Positions 10,136 to 19,161 of a stretch of DNA of 40,769 nucleotides are shown here, in pieces (position 1 is the stretch's first letter; each line of letters begins with the position of its first letter). The stretch covers positions 1 through 40,769 of the forward strand of contig QCBO01000002.1 in assembly GCA_003279105.1 (NCBI GenBank), given 5' to 3'. Both the position numbers and the translations under genes were made by a program. Under the pieces are notes generated by a model that had not been told where the DNA came from, ran no database searches, and was given only the letters and a program-made list of their open reading frames with translations. Origin of the DNA: Prochlorococcus sp. AG-347-I19. GTDB taxonomy: Bacteria > Cyanobacteriota > Cyanobacteriia > PCC-6307 > Cyanobiaceae.

Positions 10136-10957
10136 TTGTTGATCAAGTTTCTTCAAGACGCCGCAGGTAAAGGTGAGCTTGATCCATGGGATATTGATGT
10201 AATAAGTGTAATTGATAGTTTTTTAGAGCAATATTCACATACTTTTAATCAATCTTCAAATAGTCAAATCTCATATCATAAGGATTTAGCTGAGACCAGT
10301 GAAGCATTTTTCGCGGCTTCCGTTCTAGTTAATCTTAAGGCTCAGGTTTTGGAATCTGATGTTTTCAAAGAAAATTCTTCGGATTTTGAAGATGACTTTG
10401 ATTTAGATGATCAAGATTGGATTGATAAAGGATTTGATATTCCAAAATATCCTGAAAAATATCTAAGGAGAAGATCAATTGCACAACCAATTCTTAAACG
10501 TACAACAACATTGGGAGAACTTGTAAGTCAGTTAGAGTCGATAGCAGAAGTTATAGAAAACCAAGATCTTTTGCTCATGAAGAGGAAAAGAAATAAAAAA
10601 TATTCTGATAAGGCTTTGATTTCTCAAGTAAAATCACTAGCGCACCGCGAGAAACTTCCAGAAACCACTAAAGCATTAGGGAAATTTATCGAAGGATGGG
10701 AAAAGGCATTACAATGGATAGATTTTGAATATTTAGTCAAGAAATGGCAAACAGTAGTAAAAAATGATTTAGATAAAGATCGTTTAGGAGTTTTTTGGGC
10801 TTTGTTATTTCTATCAACTGAAAACAAAATTGAAATTAAACAAATTAATTCCTTATATGGCCCAATTCAAATTAAAAGAATAATACCTGATGGTAGCTTA
10901 GCTCAATTGCCTATAGAAAATCTTGAGGTAAGTAATACCTCTTCCTCGGCTGCTTAG
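10136..10957 (+). CDS. scpA: Segregation and condensation protein A (ScpA-like kleisin)
   Basis: Kleisin family: ScpA bridges the SMC heads with ScpB to compact chromosomes. The N-terminal signature LIKFLQDAAGKGELDPWDID (residues 2-21) and the following VISVIDSFLEQY are diagnostic, and a winged-helix-like C-terminus with VFWALLFLSTENKIEI (about 220-235) matches the SMC head-binding end. An acidic stretch (DFEDDFDLDDQDW) lies in the middle. The annotated TTG start lies inside the conserved block; the frame is open back to 10070 and reads plausible protein (IDRQQLGPRL), so the real start may be a non-standard codon such as ATT at 10109. No scpB is in the window. Confidence 0.85.
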   Translation: MLIKFLQDAAGKGELDPWDIDVISVIDSFLEQYSHTFNQSSNSQISYHKDLAETSEAFFAASVLVNLKAQVLESDVFKENSSDFEDDFDLDDQDWIDKGFDIPKYPEKYLRRRSIAQPILKRTTTLGELVSQLESIAEVIENQDLLLMKRKRNKKYSDKALISQVKSLAHREKLPETTKALGKFIEGWEKALQWIDFEYLVKKWQTVVKNDLDKDRLGVFWALLFLSTENKIEIKQINSLYGPIQIKRIIPDGSLAQLPIENLEVSNTSSSAA

Positions 10958-10976
10958 AAGCTTCATAGTAATAACG

Positions 10977-10982
10977 TATAAT
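10977..10982 (+). promoter_or_regulatory. Predicted -10 box of the nucleotidyltransferase gene
   Basis: Perfect TATAAT 22 bases before the ATG at 11005, in a 47-base spacer. Transcription would begin near 10989 and leave a leader of about 16 bases. No convincing -35 element, which is usual in this group. Confidence 0.45.
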
Positions 10983-11004
10983 TTTAAAAAATGGTTTTGA
11001 ATTT

Positions 11005-12183
11005 ATGAAGGCAATGATACTTGCGGCAGGTAAAGGCACACGTGTTCAGCCTATTACGCATGTAATTCCGAAACCGATGATTCCGATTTTACAAAAACCT
11101 GTTATGGAGTTTCTCTTGGAACTTTTAAGAGAACATAATTTTAAAGAAATAATGGTAAATGTTTCTCATCTGGCTGAAGAAATTGAAAATTATTTTAGGG
11201 ATGGGCAAAGATTTGGAGTAGAAATTGCTTACAGTTTTGAAGGAAGAATTGAAGATGGAGAATTAATAGGTGATGCTTTGGGTTCCGCAGGAGGATTAAA
11301 AAAAATTCAGGATTTTCAAAATTTTTTTGATGAAACTTTCGTTGTTTTATGTGGTGATGCTTTAGTTGATTTAGATTTAACTCAAGCTGTTAAAAAACAT
11401 AAACAGAAAGGAGCTATTGCGAGCTTAATAACAAAGAAGGTAACTAAAGATCAAGTATCAAGTTACGGTGTCGTAGTTTCTGATGAAAATGGCCGAATAA
11501 AGGCTTTTCAGGAAAAGCCAACAGTTGATCAAGCTTTAAGTGACTCTATAAATACTGGAATTTATCTTTTCGAACCCGAAATTTTTAATTACATACCTTC
11601 AGCAGAGAAATTTGATATTGGAGCAGATCTTTTCCCTAAACTTGTTGAAATGGATTTACCATTTTTTGCTTTACCAATGGATTTTGAATGGGTAGATATT
11701 GGAAAAGTTCCTGATTATTGGAGTGCTATTAGAAATGTATTGCAAGGTAAGGTGAGACAAGTGCAAATACCAGGTAAGGAAATAAAACCAGGAGTTTTTA
11801 CTGGTTTGAATGTAGCGGCAAACTGGGAAAAGGTTAATATTAGCGGGCCGGTTTATATAGGAGGCATGACAAGGATCGAGGATGGAGCAACTATTATTGG
11901 TCCTTCCATGATTGGACCAAGTTGTTGCATTTGCGAGGGAGCAACTATAGATAACTCAATTATTTTTGATTATTCTAAAATTGGTAAAGGTGTAAGACTT
12001 ATGGATAAGTTAGTGTTTGGTAAATATTGTGTTGGCAAAAATGGAGATCATGTTGATTTGCAAGATGCATCTTTAGATTGGTTAATAGCAGACTCAAGAA
12101 GATCTGATTTGACTGAGCCATCGCCTCAACAGAAAGCTATGGCAGAATTATTAGGTACTGATTTGATTAATATTCCAGACTAA
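11005..12183 (+). CDS. NDP-sugar pyrophosphorylase (mannose-1-phosphate guanylyltransferase-like)
   Basis: Transfers a nucleotidyl group to a sugar 1-phosphate to make an NDP-sugar for cell-surface polysaccharides. The nucleotide-binding loop LAAGKGTRVQPIT is at residues 6-18, followed by the PKPMIPILQKPVMEF substrate motif. GDALVD at about 115-120 carries the metal-binding Asp, and FEWVDIGKVPDYW at about 228-240 is the sugar-binding end of the catalytic domain. The last 150 residues carry left-handed beta-helix hexapeptide-like repeats (GPVYIGGMTRIEDGATIIGP). Sugar and base specificity cannot be read from the sequence. The last 17 bases overlap the end of metF on the other strand. Confidence 0.87.
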   Translation: MKAMILAAGKGTRVQPITHVIPKPMIPILQKPVMEFLLELLREHNFKEIMVNVSHLAEEIENYFRDGQRFGVEIAYSFEGRIEDGELIGDALGSAGGLKKIQDFQNFFDETFVVLCGDALVDLDLTQAVKKHKQKGAIASLITKKVTKDQVSSYGVVVSDENGRIKAFQEKPTVDQALSDSINTGIYLFEPEIFNYIPSAEKFDIGADLFPKLVEMDLPFFALPMDFEWVDIGKVPDYWSAIRNVLQGKVRQVQIPGKEIKPGVFTGLNVAANWEKVNISGPVYIGGMTRIEDGATIIGPSMIGPSCCICEGATIDNSIIFDYSKIGKGVRLMDKLVFGKYCVGKNGDHVDLQDASLDWLIADSRRSDLTEPSPQQKAMAELLGTDLINIPD

Positions 12184-13057
12184 GATTAGCTTTTTTAATA
12201 ATCTCAGGAATTAAATGCTCTGCTTTTACAGCCATTAGATGAACACCATTTGCGATATTAAAAAAATCATGAGCTTGTTCGGATGCAATTTCAATACCTT
12301 CTTGTAAAGGGTCTTTAGCATCTTTAAGACGATTTAAGATATTTTCAGGAATGTTTGCGCCTGGAACGTATTTGTTTATAAAGAGAGCGTTTTTGTAAGA
12401 CTTTAATAGGAATACACCTGCAATGACAGGAATTTCAAGAGGCTTGCTAATTTTTTCACAAAACTCTATCAAATTTTCTTTTTCCATAATCATTTGAGTT
12501 TGTATAAATTCAGCTCCAGCCTCTTTTTTCTTTCTCAATCTATTTTCTAAACTTCTTTTATTTCTGCAATTTGGATCAGCTGCAGCACCTGCAAAAATAA
12601 ATGTTTTTTTATCGGAAAGTTCTCCTAGAGTAGGATCAATTCCTTTATTGAAAGCCTGAATTTGTTGAAGTAATCTAACAGACTCAAACTCATGCACTGC
12701 CTTGGCATCTTGTTGATCCCCAGCTTTTACTGAATCACCGGTAATACTTAAGATGTTTTTAATTCCTAAAGCATTTGCTCCCAGGATGTCTGATTGTAAA
12801 GCAATTTTATTACGATCTCTGCAAGAAATTTGCATTATTGGTTCTATCCCATTTTCCAGTAATAGTTTGGACATTGCCAAGCTACACATTCTCATTACAG
12901 CTCTGCTTCCATCGGTAATGTTAACAGCATGTACCTTATCTTTCAAAAGTTGTGCTATCTTAAGAGATCTTATGGGGCTTCCGCCTCTTGGCGGCATTAA
13001 CTCTGCCGTTATTACTTTAGATTTTTTTTCTAAAGTCTGCTGAAGTTTCGATTTCAA
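12167..13057 (-). CDS. metF: 5,10-methylenetetrahydrofolate reductase
   Basis: FAD-dependent reduction of methylene-THF to methyl-THF for methionine synthesis. The 296-residue length is that of a bacterial MetF. Conserved parts: ITAELMPPRGG at 17-26, where E19 corresponds to the catalytic Glu region; NILSITGDSV near 105-115, the flavin/folate-binding Asp region; and AGAEFIQTQMIMEKE near 180-195. The start is TTG; the next Met is inside the conserved E-L-M-P-P block, so TTG is required. Convergent with and overlapping the nucleotidyltransferase gene by 17 bases; divergent from the PedR-like regulator. Confidence 0.93.
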   Translation of the reverse strand: MKSKLQQTLEKKSKVITAELMPPRGGSPIRSLKIAQLLKDKVHAVNITDGSRAVMRMCSLAMSKLLLENGIEPIMQISCRDRNKIALQSDILGANALGIKNILSITGDSVKAGDQQDAKAVHEFESVRLLQQIQAFNKGIDPTLGELSDKKTFIFAGAAADPNCRNKRSLENRLRKKKEAGAEFIQTQMIMEKENLIEFCEKISKPLEIPVIAGVFLLKSYKNALFINKYVPGANIPENILNRLKDAKDPLQEGIEIASEQAHDFFNIANGVHLMAVKAEHLIPEIIKKANLSLEY

Positions 13058-13134
13058 TTGCTTTTGTTTCCTAGTTGGTTAACAAGTGTACTGAGATTGC
13101 TAAACTTAATTAATATAAAAAAGGAAGTGTTTAA

Positions 13135-13407
13135 TTGCAAATGGTTGAAGAAGAAGTAAACAACATTGATATGATGGGTCTCTCAGCAAGGGAGATGGAA
13201 ATCATCGATCTAGTAGCTGATGGGCTTACAAATCAAGAAATTGCGGTAAAACTAACTATTAGTAAAAGAACTGTTGATAATCATGTAAGTAATATGTTTA
13301 CAAAAACTGGTTCTAAAAACAGAGTTGCACTGTTGAATTGGGCAATGGACAACGGAAAGATTTGTAGAGATGGGTTTAATTGTTGTACACTTCCAGACTC
13401 TGATTAG
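13135..13407 (+). CDS. Small LuxR-type regulator, PedR-like
   Basis: Stand-alone LuxR/NarL helix-turn-helix of 90 residues with no receiver domain. The HTH is LTNQEIAVKLTISKRTVDNH at residues 31-50. A C-terminal cysteine group (C77, C83, C84) follows the HTH. This size, HTH and C-terminal Cys arrangement fit cyanobacterial PedR, a redox-sensitive regulator that responds to photosynthetic electron flow through thioredoxin and one conserved Cys near residue 80. Start: a good Shine-Dalgarno sequence AAGGAAG (13121-13127) is seven bases from TTG 13135 but 13 from ATG 13141, so TTG is favoured. The 3' end overlaps the 62-residue gene on the other strand by 32 bases. Confidence 0.82.
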   Translation: MQMVEEEVNNIDMMGLSAREMEIIDLVADGLTNQEIAVKLTISKRTVDNHVSNMFTKTGSKNRVALLNWAMDNGKICRDGFNCCTLPDSD

Positions 13408-13564
13408 GATTAGTATAACCCTTTACTTTTTTCGTATCATCAGCCAAATCCATTAGACAATAATTTGTCGAACCTAATTCGAAGAGTTCAGCATATGCAA
13501 TACATGCATCCTTGTCTGAATCAACAAATCTCAATATTCCTTCTTTGTCGTAGAGACCATACAT
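13376..13564 (-). CDS. Conserved-looking 62-residue protein of unknown function
   Basis: A small soluble acidic protein beginning MYGLYDKEGILRFVDSDKDA with an ATG start. The sequence has ordinary protein composition (hydrophobic strands alternating with charged turns, two Cys, one Trp-free core) and is unlike the low-complexity K/N/I/F translations produced by shadow frames here. No known domain recognised. Its first 157 bases lie in otherwise empty DNA, and only the last 32 overlap the PedR-like gene tail to tail. I accept it as a real gene of unknown role. Confidence 0.65.
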   Translation of the reverse strand: MYGLYDKEGILRFVDSDKDACIAYAELFELGSTNYCLMDLADDTKKVKGYTNPNQSLEVYNN

Positions 13565-13630
13565 CTAAAGAAAATAAAAAATACTTATTTTAAATATAAA
13601 GAAAATATAAAGGATGAGTGGTTCCTTTGA

Positions 13631-14128
13631 CTAGTTACTTTTTAAAGTTGTTAAATAGTCTTCTTTCCACTCTGAAAAAGGATTGTTAGCGAGGCTTAAA
13701 TTGGAGTAATGGGTCAGCCCAGTAATCTCTTTTGAAATGAATGATGGAAGAAATAAATCTTCCTTTTCATTAGAAAGTTCAATTTCTGCAATTTCAAGTG
13801 GATAATTATTTTCTTTAAAGCAATCTATAATCCAAGATTTTTTTTCAATTTCTAGTAAGTATCTATCTTTTTTAATTGTATTTGAAAGATTTGACATTAT
13901 TTTTTCAGCATCGCTTCGTGGAATGGAGTATTCATATTCAAAGTTGGTAAAGCCCTTGATATGTTTTTTAAGTGCAATTTTAGAGTTTTTGCCAATAAGC
14001 CTTACCCTAATAATCCAACCATCTAAACTTTTGGATAGATATCCTTGTTCAATATAAATTTTTTTATTTATGAATTCTTTCCAATTATCATTTTTTATAA
14101 GAAATCTTCTTTCTATTTCTAAGGCCAT
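13631..14128 (-). CDS. CYTH-domain protein (triphosphate tunnel metalloenzyme)
   Basis: The first residues MALEIERRFLI carry the ExExR/K signature (E4, E6) that defines CYTH proteins; further basic strand residues (WIIRVRL, KIALKKHIKG) and an acidic strand (YPLEIAEIELSNE) complete the tunnel that binds triphosphates and divalent metal. Bacterial members of this size (165 aa) are commonly inorganic triphosphatases rather than adenylate cyclases. The ATG follows the nadK stop codon with no base between, so it is translated as part of the nadK transcript, at the end of the ndhA-I-G-E run. Confidence 0.85.
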   Translation of the reverse strand: MALEIERRFLIKNDNWKEFINKKIYIEQGYLSKSLDGWIIRVRLIGKNSKIALKKHIKGFTNFEYEYSIPRSDAEKIMSNLSNTIKKDRYLLEIEKKSWIIDCFKENNYPLEIAEIELSNEKEDLFLPSFISKEITGLTHYSNLSLANNPFSEWKEDYLTTLKSN

Positions 14129-15040
14129 TTAGTTTTTGAAATCTTTTTGAGATAAATCACCTTTCCAATCTAGTTTTTTTATAAGGGTATTATAGTAACT
14201 TGTGCTTTTTTTAAACTTTATTATTTTGCAAGGCGATTGCCCTTTTTTGATCTCACAATAATAATTTTCCTTAATGGTCATACATTTAGAACCGTCTCTC
14301 CATAATTTGATTTCCCCTTTACTTTTTTTTACAGGTTTTATGATTACCTTACTTGTATTTGGTATAACTATTGGTCTACTAGACAAACTCATCGGGCATA
14401 TAGGATTAATTACCATTGCATCAAGTCTAGGGTGCACTATAGGCCCCCCTGCAGCCATTGAGTAGGCTGTTGAACCAGTAGATGTAGATATGATTAATCC
14501 ATCACCTTTGTATTCATTAACCTTCTCGTTATCTATTTCAAGAAGTATTTGGTTGGTTGGAGAAATGTCTTCTTCAACAGATTTAAAATAAAAATCATTT
14601 AAGGCATCGAAGCTTTTTATAATTTTTTTCTCAGAACTTTTCCCATTAATACAAACATTACAATTTAATCTATTACGTAAGTCAATTTTATATTCTTCGT
14701 TTTCAAGGATTTCAATAAAAGATTTGTCAAACAAAAAATCTTTTTCTTGCGTAAGGAAACCCAGATTACCGCCAATATTAATGCTCAATAAAGGAATATC
14801 ATAATCAGCTAAAGCATTTGCACATTTTAGAAAGGTTCCATCTCCACCAAGAACTATCCCAAGATTTGGATGTAATTCTAGATTACAAAAATATTTTTCA
14901 ATTTCATCTTTATAAAAATCACTTTCAATTCTTTTTGATTTTATATTTTTGGCTTTGAGGACTTTTTCACAGAATTCTGAAGCCTCTTGAGCTATTAAAC
15001 TATCTGAACGATATATAATAAGCACTAATGAAAGTTTCAT
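14129..15040 (-). CDS. nadK: NAD kinase
   Basis: Phosphorylates NAD to NADP using ATP or polyphosphate. The GGDGT motif is at residues 65-69, and the second signature [20 protein letters not shown] with GGPIVHP is at about 178-205. The 303-residue length is normal. The gene lies nine bases after ndhE and abuts the CYTH gene, so the NADP-making enzyme is in the same unit as four NDH-1 subunits. Prochlorococcus-type genomes usually have two NAD kinase genes; which paralogue this is cannot be said here. Confidence 0.94.
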   Translation of the reverse strand: MKLSLVLIIYRSDSLIAQEASEFCEKVLKAKNIKSKRIESDFYKDEIEKYFCNLELHPNLGIVLGGDGTFLKCANALADYDIPLLSINIGGNLGFLTQEKDFLFDKSFIEILENEEYKIDLRNRLNCNVCINGKSSEKKIIKSFDALNDFYFKSVEEDISPTNQILLEIDNEKVNEYKGDGLIISTSTGSTAYSMAAGGPIVHPRLDAMVINPICPMSLSSRPIVIPNTSKVIIKPVKKSKGEIKLWRDGSKCMTIKENYYCEIKKGQSPCKIIKFKKSTSYYNTLIKKLDWKGDLSQKDFKN

Positions 15041-15049
15041 TTAGTGGTT

Positions 15050-15373
15050 TTACCATTTTAATAAATTAAAACTTTCCATATCTACAGTCACCCTATTCCT
15101 ATAAAGAGATAATAAGATAGCTAATCCAACTGCTGCTTCTGCGGCAGCAACAGTAATCACAAAAATTGTAAAAACTTGTCCTTGAATTAAATTATTATCA
15201 ACATATGAAGAAAACGCCATTAAGTTTATATTTACTGCGTTAAGCATTAACTCAATGCTCATAAGAACTCTTACTGCATTTCTGCTATTTAATAATCCCC
15301 AAATTCCAATACAAAATAATGCTGAAGATACTATTAAAAATGCTTGAATAGGGATTGATTCTAAACTCATCAT
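15050..15373 (-). CDS. ndhE: NAD(P)H-quinone oxidoreductase subunit 4L
   Basis: Three-helix membrane subunit of NDH-1, homologous to NuoK. Conserved SIELMLNAVNINLMAF at 40-55 contains the essential membrane Glu, and a second one occurs in AAAEAAVGLAILLSLYR at about 76-92. The 107-residue length is typical. Starts ATG ATG; either could serve. Fourth gene of ndhA-ndhI-ndhG-ndhE, 15 bases after ndhG. Confidence 0.96.
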   Translation of the reverse strand: MMSLESIPIQAFLIVSSALFCIGIWGLLNSRNAVRVLMSIELMLNAVNINLMAFSSYVDNNLIQGQVFTIFVITVAAAEAAVGLAILLSLYRNRVTVDMESFNLLKW

Positions 15374-15388
15374 TAGAAAGGTGAAAGG

Positions 15389-15988
15389 TTAATTTTTATT
15401 TGTAAGTAATGGTTCTGATGATTTTTCAATTAACTCTTGATCAACAGGTAATCCAGTGGAAATATCCTTGCTCATTACATCTCTTCTAGCTAAAACGATA
15501 GCTCCTATCATTGCCATTAAAAGTAAAACAGACGCTACTTCAAAAGGGAGTAAATAATCACTAAATAGATGTTCACCAATTCTGATAGTTGATTCTTCTC
15601 CAATAGAGTTTTGAGGACCTGATAGGCTCCATACATTGGTCAAGTCAACTCTTATTAATAGGCTAAGCAGAGTTAAACATATTGATGTTGATATGATTCT
15701 TCTTGATTTAATGTCATTGATGGGCTTTAAATCTTCTTTTTTATTGACTAGCATTATTGCAAAGATTATTAATACATTAACTGCACCCACATAAACTAAA
15801 ACTTGCGCTGCAGCAACAAAACTTGCATTTAAAAGAAGATATAATCCCGCCACACTCATGAAAACTCCTCCTAAAAGAAAGGCTGAATAAACAATACTTT
15901 CGAGTAATACAACACCGAGTGCTCCGATAAGGATAACTAAAGATAAAATTGTAAAGCAAATGATTTGAGTTGTTATTGCAATGGACAT
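15389..15988 (-). CDS. ndhG: NAD(P)H-quinone oxidoreductase subunit 6
   Basis: Five-helix membrane subunit of NDH-1, homologous to NuoJ. Conserved segments are LGVVLLESIVYSAFLLGGVF near 24-43, QVLVYVGAVNVLIIFAIML at about 62-80, the family signature, and VASVLLLMAMIGAIVLARRD at about 150-169. The 199-residue length is normal, with a hydrophilic C-terminus. Lies 13 bases after ndhI. Confidence 0.95.
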   Translation of the reverse strand: MSIAITTQIICFTILSLVILIGALGVVLLESIVYSAFLLGGVFMSVAGLYLLLNASFVAAAQVLVYVGAVNVLIIFAIMLVNKKEDLKPINDIKSRRIISTSICLTLLSLLIRVDLTNVWSLSGPQNSIGEESTIRIGEHLFSDYLLPFEVASVLLLMAMIGAIVLARRDVMSKDISTGLPVDQELIEKSSEPLLTNKN

Positions 15989-16001
15989 AAATTAATGGAA
16001 A

Positions 16002-16628
16002 TTAATTGTTTGGATTAGAAACTTTGTCTTTATTTTCATTGGATTCTGGCCTCATCCAATCATAGACTTCTTCCGGTAATTTACCAACTCTAGTATCTGA
16101 AGCTGGGATTTCATGAGGGTCCATAACACCTTTAGGAAGATAGGCAAGTTCCCTTAGAGGTTTAATTGAAGGATCTGTTGTGACATTTGTAGGTAACCTA
16201 CCAAGTGCGACATTATCAAAATTTAGATTGTGTCTGTCAAAAGTAGCTAATTCATATTCTTCGGTCATTGAAAGACAATTAGTTGGACAATATTCAACAC
16301 AATTTCCACAAAATATACAAACTCCAAAATCTATAGAATAATTTCTTAGTTCCTTTTTTTTGGTTTCTTTATTCATTACCCAATCTACTACTGGTAAATT
16401 TATGGGACATACTCTCACGCAAACTTCACAAGCAATACATTTATCAAATTCATAATGTATCCTTCCTCTATATCTTTCAGAAGGTATTAATTTTTCATAC
16501 GGATATTGGACAGTAACAGGTCTTCTGCGTAGATGATCAAAAGTTACCGATAAACCATTATATAAATATTTTCCAGCATTATATGCTTCTTTGATATAGC
16601 TATTTATTTGTTGAAGAAAATTTTTCAT
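16002..16628 (-). CDS. ndhI: NAD(P)H-quinone oxidoreductase subunit I (2x[4Fe-4S])
   Basis: Ferredoxin-like electron-transfer subunit linking the iron-sulfur chain to the quinone site. Both [4Fe-4S] motifs are complete: [12 protein letters not shown] (Cys 64, 67, 70, 74) and [12 protein letters not shown] (Cys 104, 107, 110, 114), with crossed cluster ligation expected as in 2x[4Fe-4S] ferredoxins. An N-terminal amphipathic helix attaches it to the membrane arm. 208 residues with an unstructured N/K/E-rich tail. Follows ndhA after 68 bases. Confidence 0.97.
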   Translation of the reverse strand: MKNFLQQINSYIKEAYNAGKYLYNGLSVTFDHLRRRPVTVQYPYEKLIPSERYRGRIHYEFDKCIACEVCVRVCPINLPVVDWVMNKETKKKELRNYSIDFGVCIFCGNCVEYCPTNCLSMTEEYELATFDRHNLNFDNVALGRLPTNVTTDPSIKPLRELAYLPKGVMDPHEIPASDTRVGKLPEEVYDWMRPESNENKDKVSNPNN

Positions 16629-16696
16629 TTTGAAGAATTTACTTAGTTATTTTATTTTAGTGGATTAATTTTCAATTTAAGTATTTTTACTTAAGT

Positions 16697-17815
16697 TTAA
16701 CCACCAAAGAATTGCGGAAAAGCAAGTTTTAATCCTGCAGTTATCAAAAGATTAGCAAGAGAAATTGGAAGAAGAAACTTCCATCCTAGATCTAATAGTT
16801 GATCTATTCTTACTCTAGGAGTTGTCCAACGCAATAATATTGCAATGAAAACTAAAAGATACGCTTTCAATACAGTCATTACAATTCCTATTGATGCAGT
16901 GAAAACTTGTATGAAGGGTGCATTAATTGGCAAATTTAGAAACTTAGCTATTAATTCAACTGGAATAGGAAAGCCCCATCCTCCTAGATAAAGTATTGAT
17001 ACCAATAAAGCTGAAAGGATTAGATTAATGTAACTACCAAGGTAGAACAATGCGAATTTCATTCCTGCATATTCAGTTTGATATCCTGCAACTAATTCTT
17101 CTTCAGCTTCAGGCAAGTCAAATGGAAGTCTTTCACATTCTGCAAGAGCACAAATCCAAAAGACTATAAAACCAACTGGTTGTCGCCATATATTCCAACT
17201 AAGGATTCCAGCACCACTTTGTTGGTTGACAATGTCAATAGTGCTTAGGGAATTTGTCATGAGTACGATAGCCAGTACAGATAGAGCTAAAGGAATTTCA
17301 TAACTTATAGATTGAGCTGCTGCTCTTAAACCTCCTAACAAAGAATACTTATTATTTGATGCATATCCGCTCATGAGAAGTCCAATTGGCTGGATACTGC
17401 TTAAAGCGATCCATAGGAAAATTCCAATACCAACATTACTTATTAAAAGGTTTTGTCCAAAAGGAACGATTAGCCAGGACAGAATCACTGGAACAAGAAC
17501 TAATATAGGTCCGGCAGTGAATAGAATTCCATCAGCTTTAGCAGGAATAATATCCTCTTTTACAAGTAACTTTAGACCATCTGCAATTGGTTGAAGGACA
17601 CCAAGCGCTCCTGCATATTCGGGTCCTATTCTTTGTTGAGCAGCAGCAGATATTTTTCTTTCAAGCCAAACTGTTACTAACACTCCAACTACTGCCGCCA
17701 CCAAAACCAAAAGCATAGGGAGAGGGAGCCAGATTATATGCGCGATTTCGCTAGAAAGGCCAAAACCCTTTAAGAATTCATTAAAACTATATTCGAGATC
17801 TAATCCGTATTCCAA
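16697..17815 (-). CDS. ndhA: NAD(P)H-quinone oxidoreductase subunit 1
   Basis: Membrane subunit forming the quinone chamber, homologous to NuoH. Recognisable motifs are [20 protein letters not shown] at about 48-67, [12 protein letters not shown] near 78-89 and [20 protein letters not shown] at about 222-241, with the acidic loop important for quinone coupling. About eight helices; 372 residues. The start must be TTG (17815), as the next Met is after the first helix. First of the four ndh genes and 76 bases downstream of gltA. Confidence 0.96.
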   Translation of the reverse strand: MEYGLDLEYSFNEFLKGFGLSSEIAHIIWLPLPMLLVLVAAVVGVLVTVWLERKISAAAQQRIGPEYAGALGVLQPIADGLKLLVKEDIIPAKADGILFTAGPILVLVPVILSWLIVPFGQNLLISNVGIGIFLWIALSSIQPIGLLMSGYASNNKYSLLGGLRAAAQSISYEIPLALSVLAIVLMTNSLSTIDIVNQQSGAGILSWNIWRQPVGFIVFWICALAECERLPFDLPEAEEELVAGYQTEYAGMKFALFYLGSYINLILSALLVSILYLGGWGFPIPVELIAKFLNLPINAPFIQVFTASIGIVMTVLKAYLLVFIAILLRWTTPRVRIDQLLDLGWKFLLPISLANLLITAGLKLAFPQFFGG

Positions 17816-17891
17816 AATTTTTATGTTATTTACTTAATAGATTAACTCTTCACAAACAATATGTGTGTTTTTATATGAAAAGCTGCAAATA

Positions 17892-19037
17892 TTATTCTCT
17901 GTTTTCTAGGCTTATCCAATCCCTTGGAGCTGAACCTGTATAGATTTGCGATGGTCTGAAAATTCTATTTGCTCCAAGTTGCTCTCTCCAATGAGCTAAC
18001 CAACCAGCCACTCTAGATATGGCAAAAATTGGAGTAAATAAATCACGAGGAATACCAAGTTTTCTATAAACAAGGCCAGAATAAAAGTCCACGTTAGGGA
18101 ATATACCCTTTGGACCGAGTCTTGGTATTGCCTCTGCCTCAAGTGATTTAGCAACTTCATACATTTCATCTGCTCCAAATCTAATGAAAAGCTCTTCTGC
18201 AAGTTTTTGAAGAATTATTGCTCTTGGATCTTTGACTTTATATTCTCTGTGGCCGAAGCCCATTATCTTACTTTTATTTTTTATTGCGTTATCTAAAAAA
18301 GACCCAGCATTTTCTGGGTTTTTAATCTCTTCTAACATTGCAATCACATCCTCATTTGCTCCTCCATGCAATGGGCCAGCAAGGGTTCCTACTGCAGAGG
18401 CGATGACAGCATATGGGTCTGTAAGAGTGCTTGCAGTAACTCTAGCGCTAAATGTACTAGCGTTTAAACTATGTTCGGCATGTAGAATTAAACACCTATC
18501 AAAAACTTTTGCAGCTATAGGATCTTGTTCTTTTTCAGTCAGCATGTAAAGAAAATTTGATGAGTAAGTTAAATCATCTCTAGGTTGAATTGGATCTTGT
18601 CCTTTTCTAATAAGTTGAAACGCAGCAATCATTGTGGGTATTTTTGCTATTAGCCTTATGACTGCGTTGTAGATGTAATTAGGATCATCTATTGCCCTGC
18701 GCGAATAAAATAGCCCCAAAGAAGCCGCGCTAGATTGAAGAGCATCCATAGGATGACCTGTCGCAGGGAAACATTTCATCATATCTCTTACTCTAAAACT
18801 TAACCTTCGATGCATCTGAACTTCTTGTTCAAAATCTCTAAGTTGAATAGCTGTGGGCAATTCACCCCAAATCAATAGGTATGCAGTTTCTAAAAAACTG
18901 CTTTTTTTGGATAGTTCCTCAATGGAGTAGCCTCTGTACAATAGTTTACCTTTCTTGCCATCAATATCACAGATAGATGAATTAGTAACTGGGACACCCT
19001 CTAATCCTGGTTTTAAAATTAGCTTTTTATTGTCCAA
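17892..19037 (-). CDS. gltA: Citrate synthase
   Basis: Condenses acetyl-CoA and oxaloacetate, feeding the incomplete TCA branch to 2-oxoglutarate for nitrogen assimilation. All the family hallmarks are visible: LHAEHSLNASTFSAR (about 189-203), the active-site GPLHGGANEDV (about 224-234) and GFGHREYKVKDPR (about 262-274) with the catalytic His and Asp region. The 381-residue length matches the short bacterial type. TTG start (19037); no ATG nearby. Same strand as the downstream ndhA set, separated by 76 bases. Confidence 0.96.
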   Translation of the reverse strand: MDNKKLILKPGLEGVPVTNSSICDIDGKKGKLLYRGYSIEELSKKSSFLETAYLLIWGELPTAIQLRDFEQEVQMHRRLSFRVRDMMKCFPATGHPMDALQSSAASLGLFYSRRAIDDPNYIYNAVIRLIAKIPTMIAAFQLIRKGQDPIQPRDDLTYSSNFLYMLTEKEQDPIAAKVFDRCLILHAEHSLNASTFSARVTASTLTDPYAVIASAVGTLAGPLHGGANEDVIAMLEEIKNPENAGSFLDNAIKNKSKIMGFGHREYKVKDPRAIILQKLAEELFIRFGADEMYEVAKSLEAEAIPRLGPKGIFPNVDFYSGLVYRKLGIPRDLFTPIFAISRVAGWLAHWREQLGANRIFRPSQIYTGSAPRDWISLENRE

Positions 19038-19161
19038 TTGCTTAATTCAATATCAAATACTTATAGATTAAAGATAGTCAAATAATTTTTAATTAACCAC
19101 AAGTTATTAACTTCACAAAAATTTCAAATGATTGTCTTTGAAGCTTATTTAAATAACTTTA

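Noticed and set aside
12753-13043. 96-codon plus-strand reading frame inside metF
   Set aside because: Complement of conserved metF codons; no independent coding sign.
18232-18549. 105-codon plus-strand reading frame opposite gltA
   Set aside because: Lies fully inside a strongly conserved citrate synthase gene and its translation shows no domain; a shadow frame.
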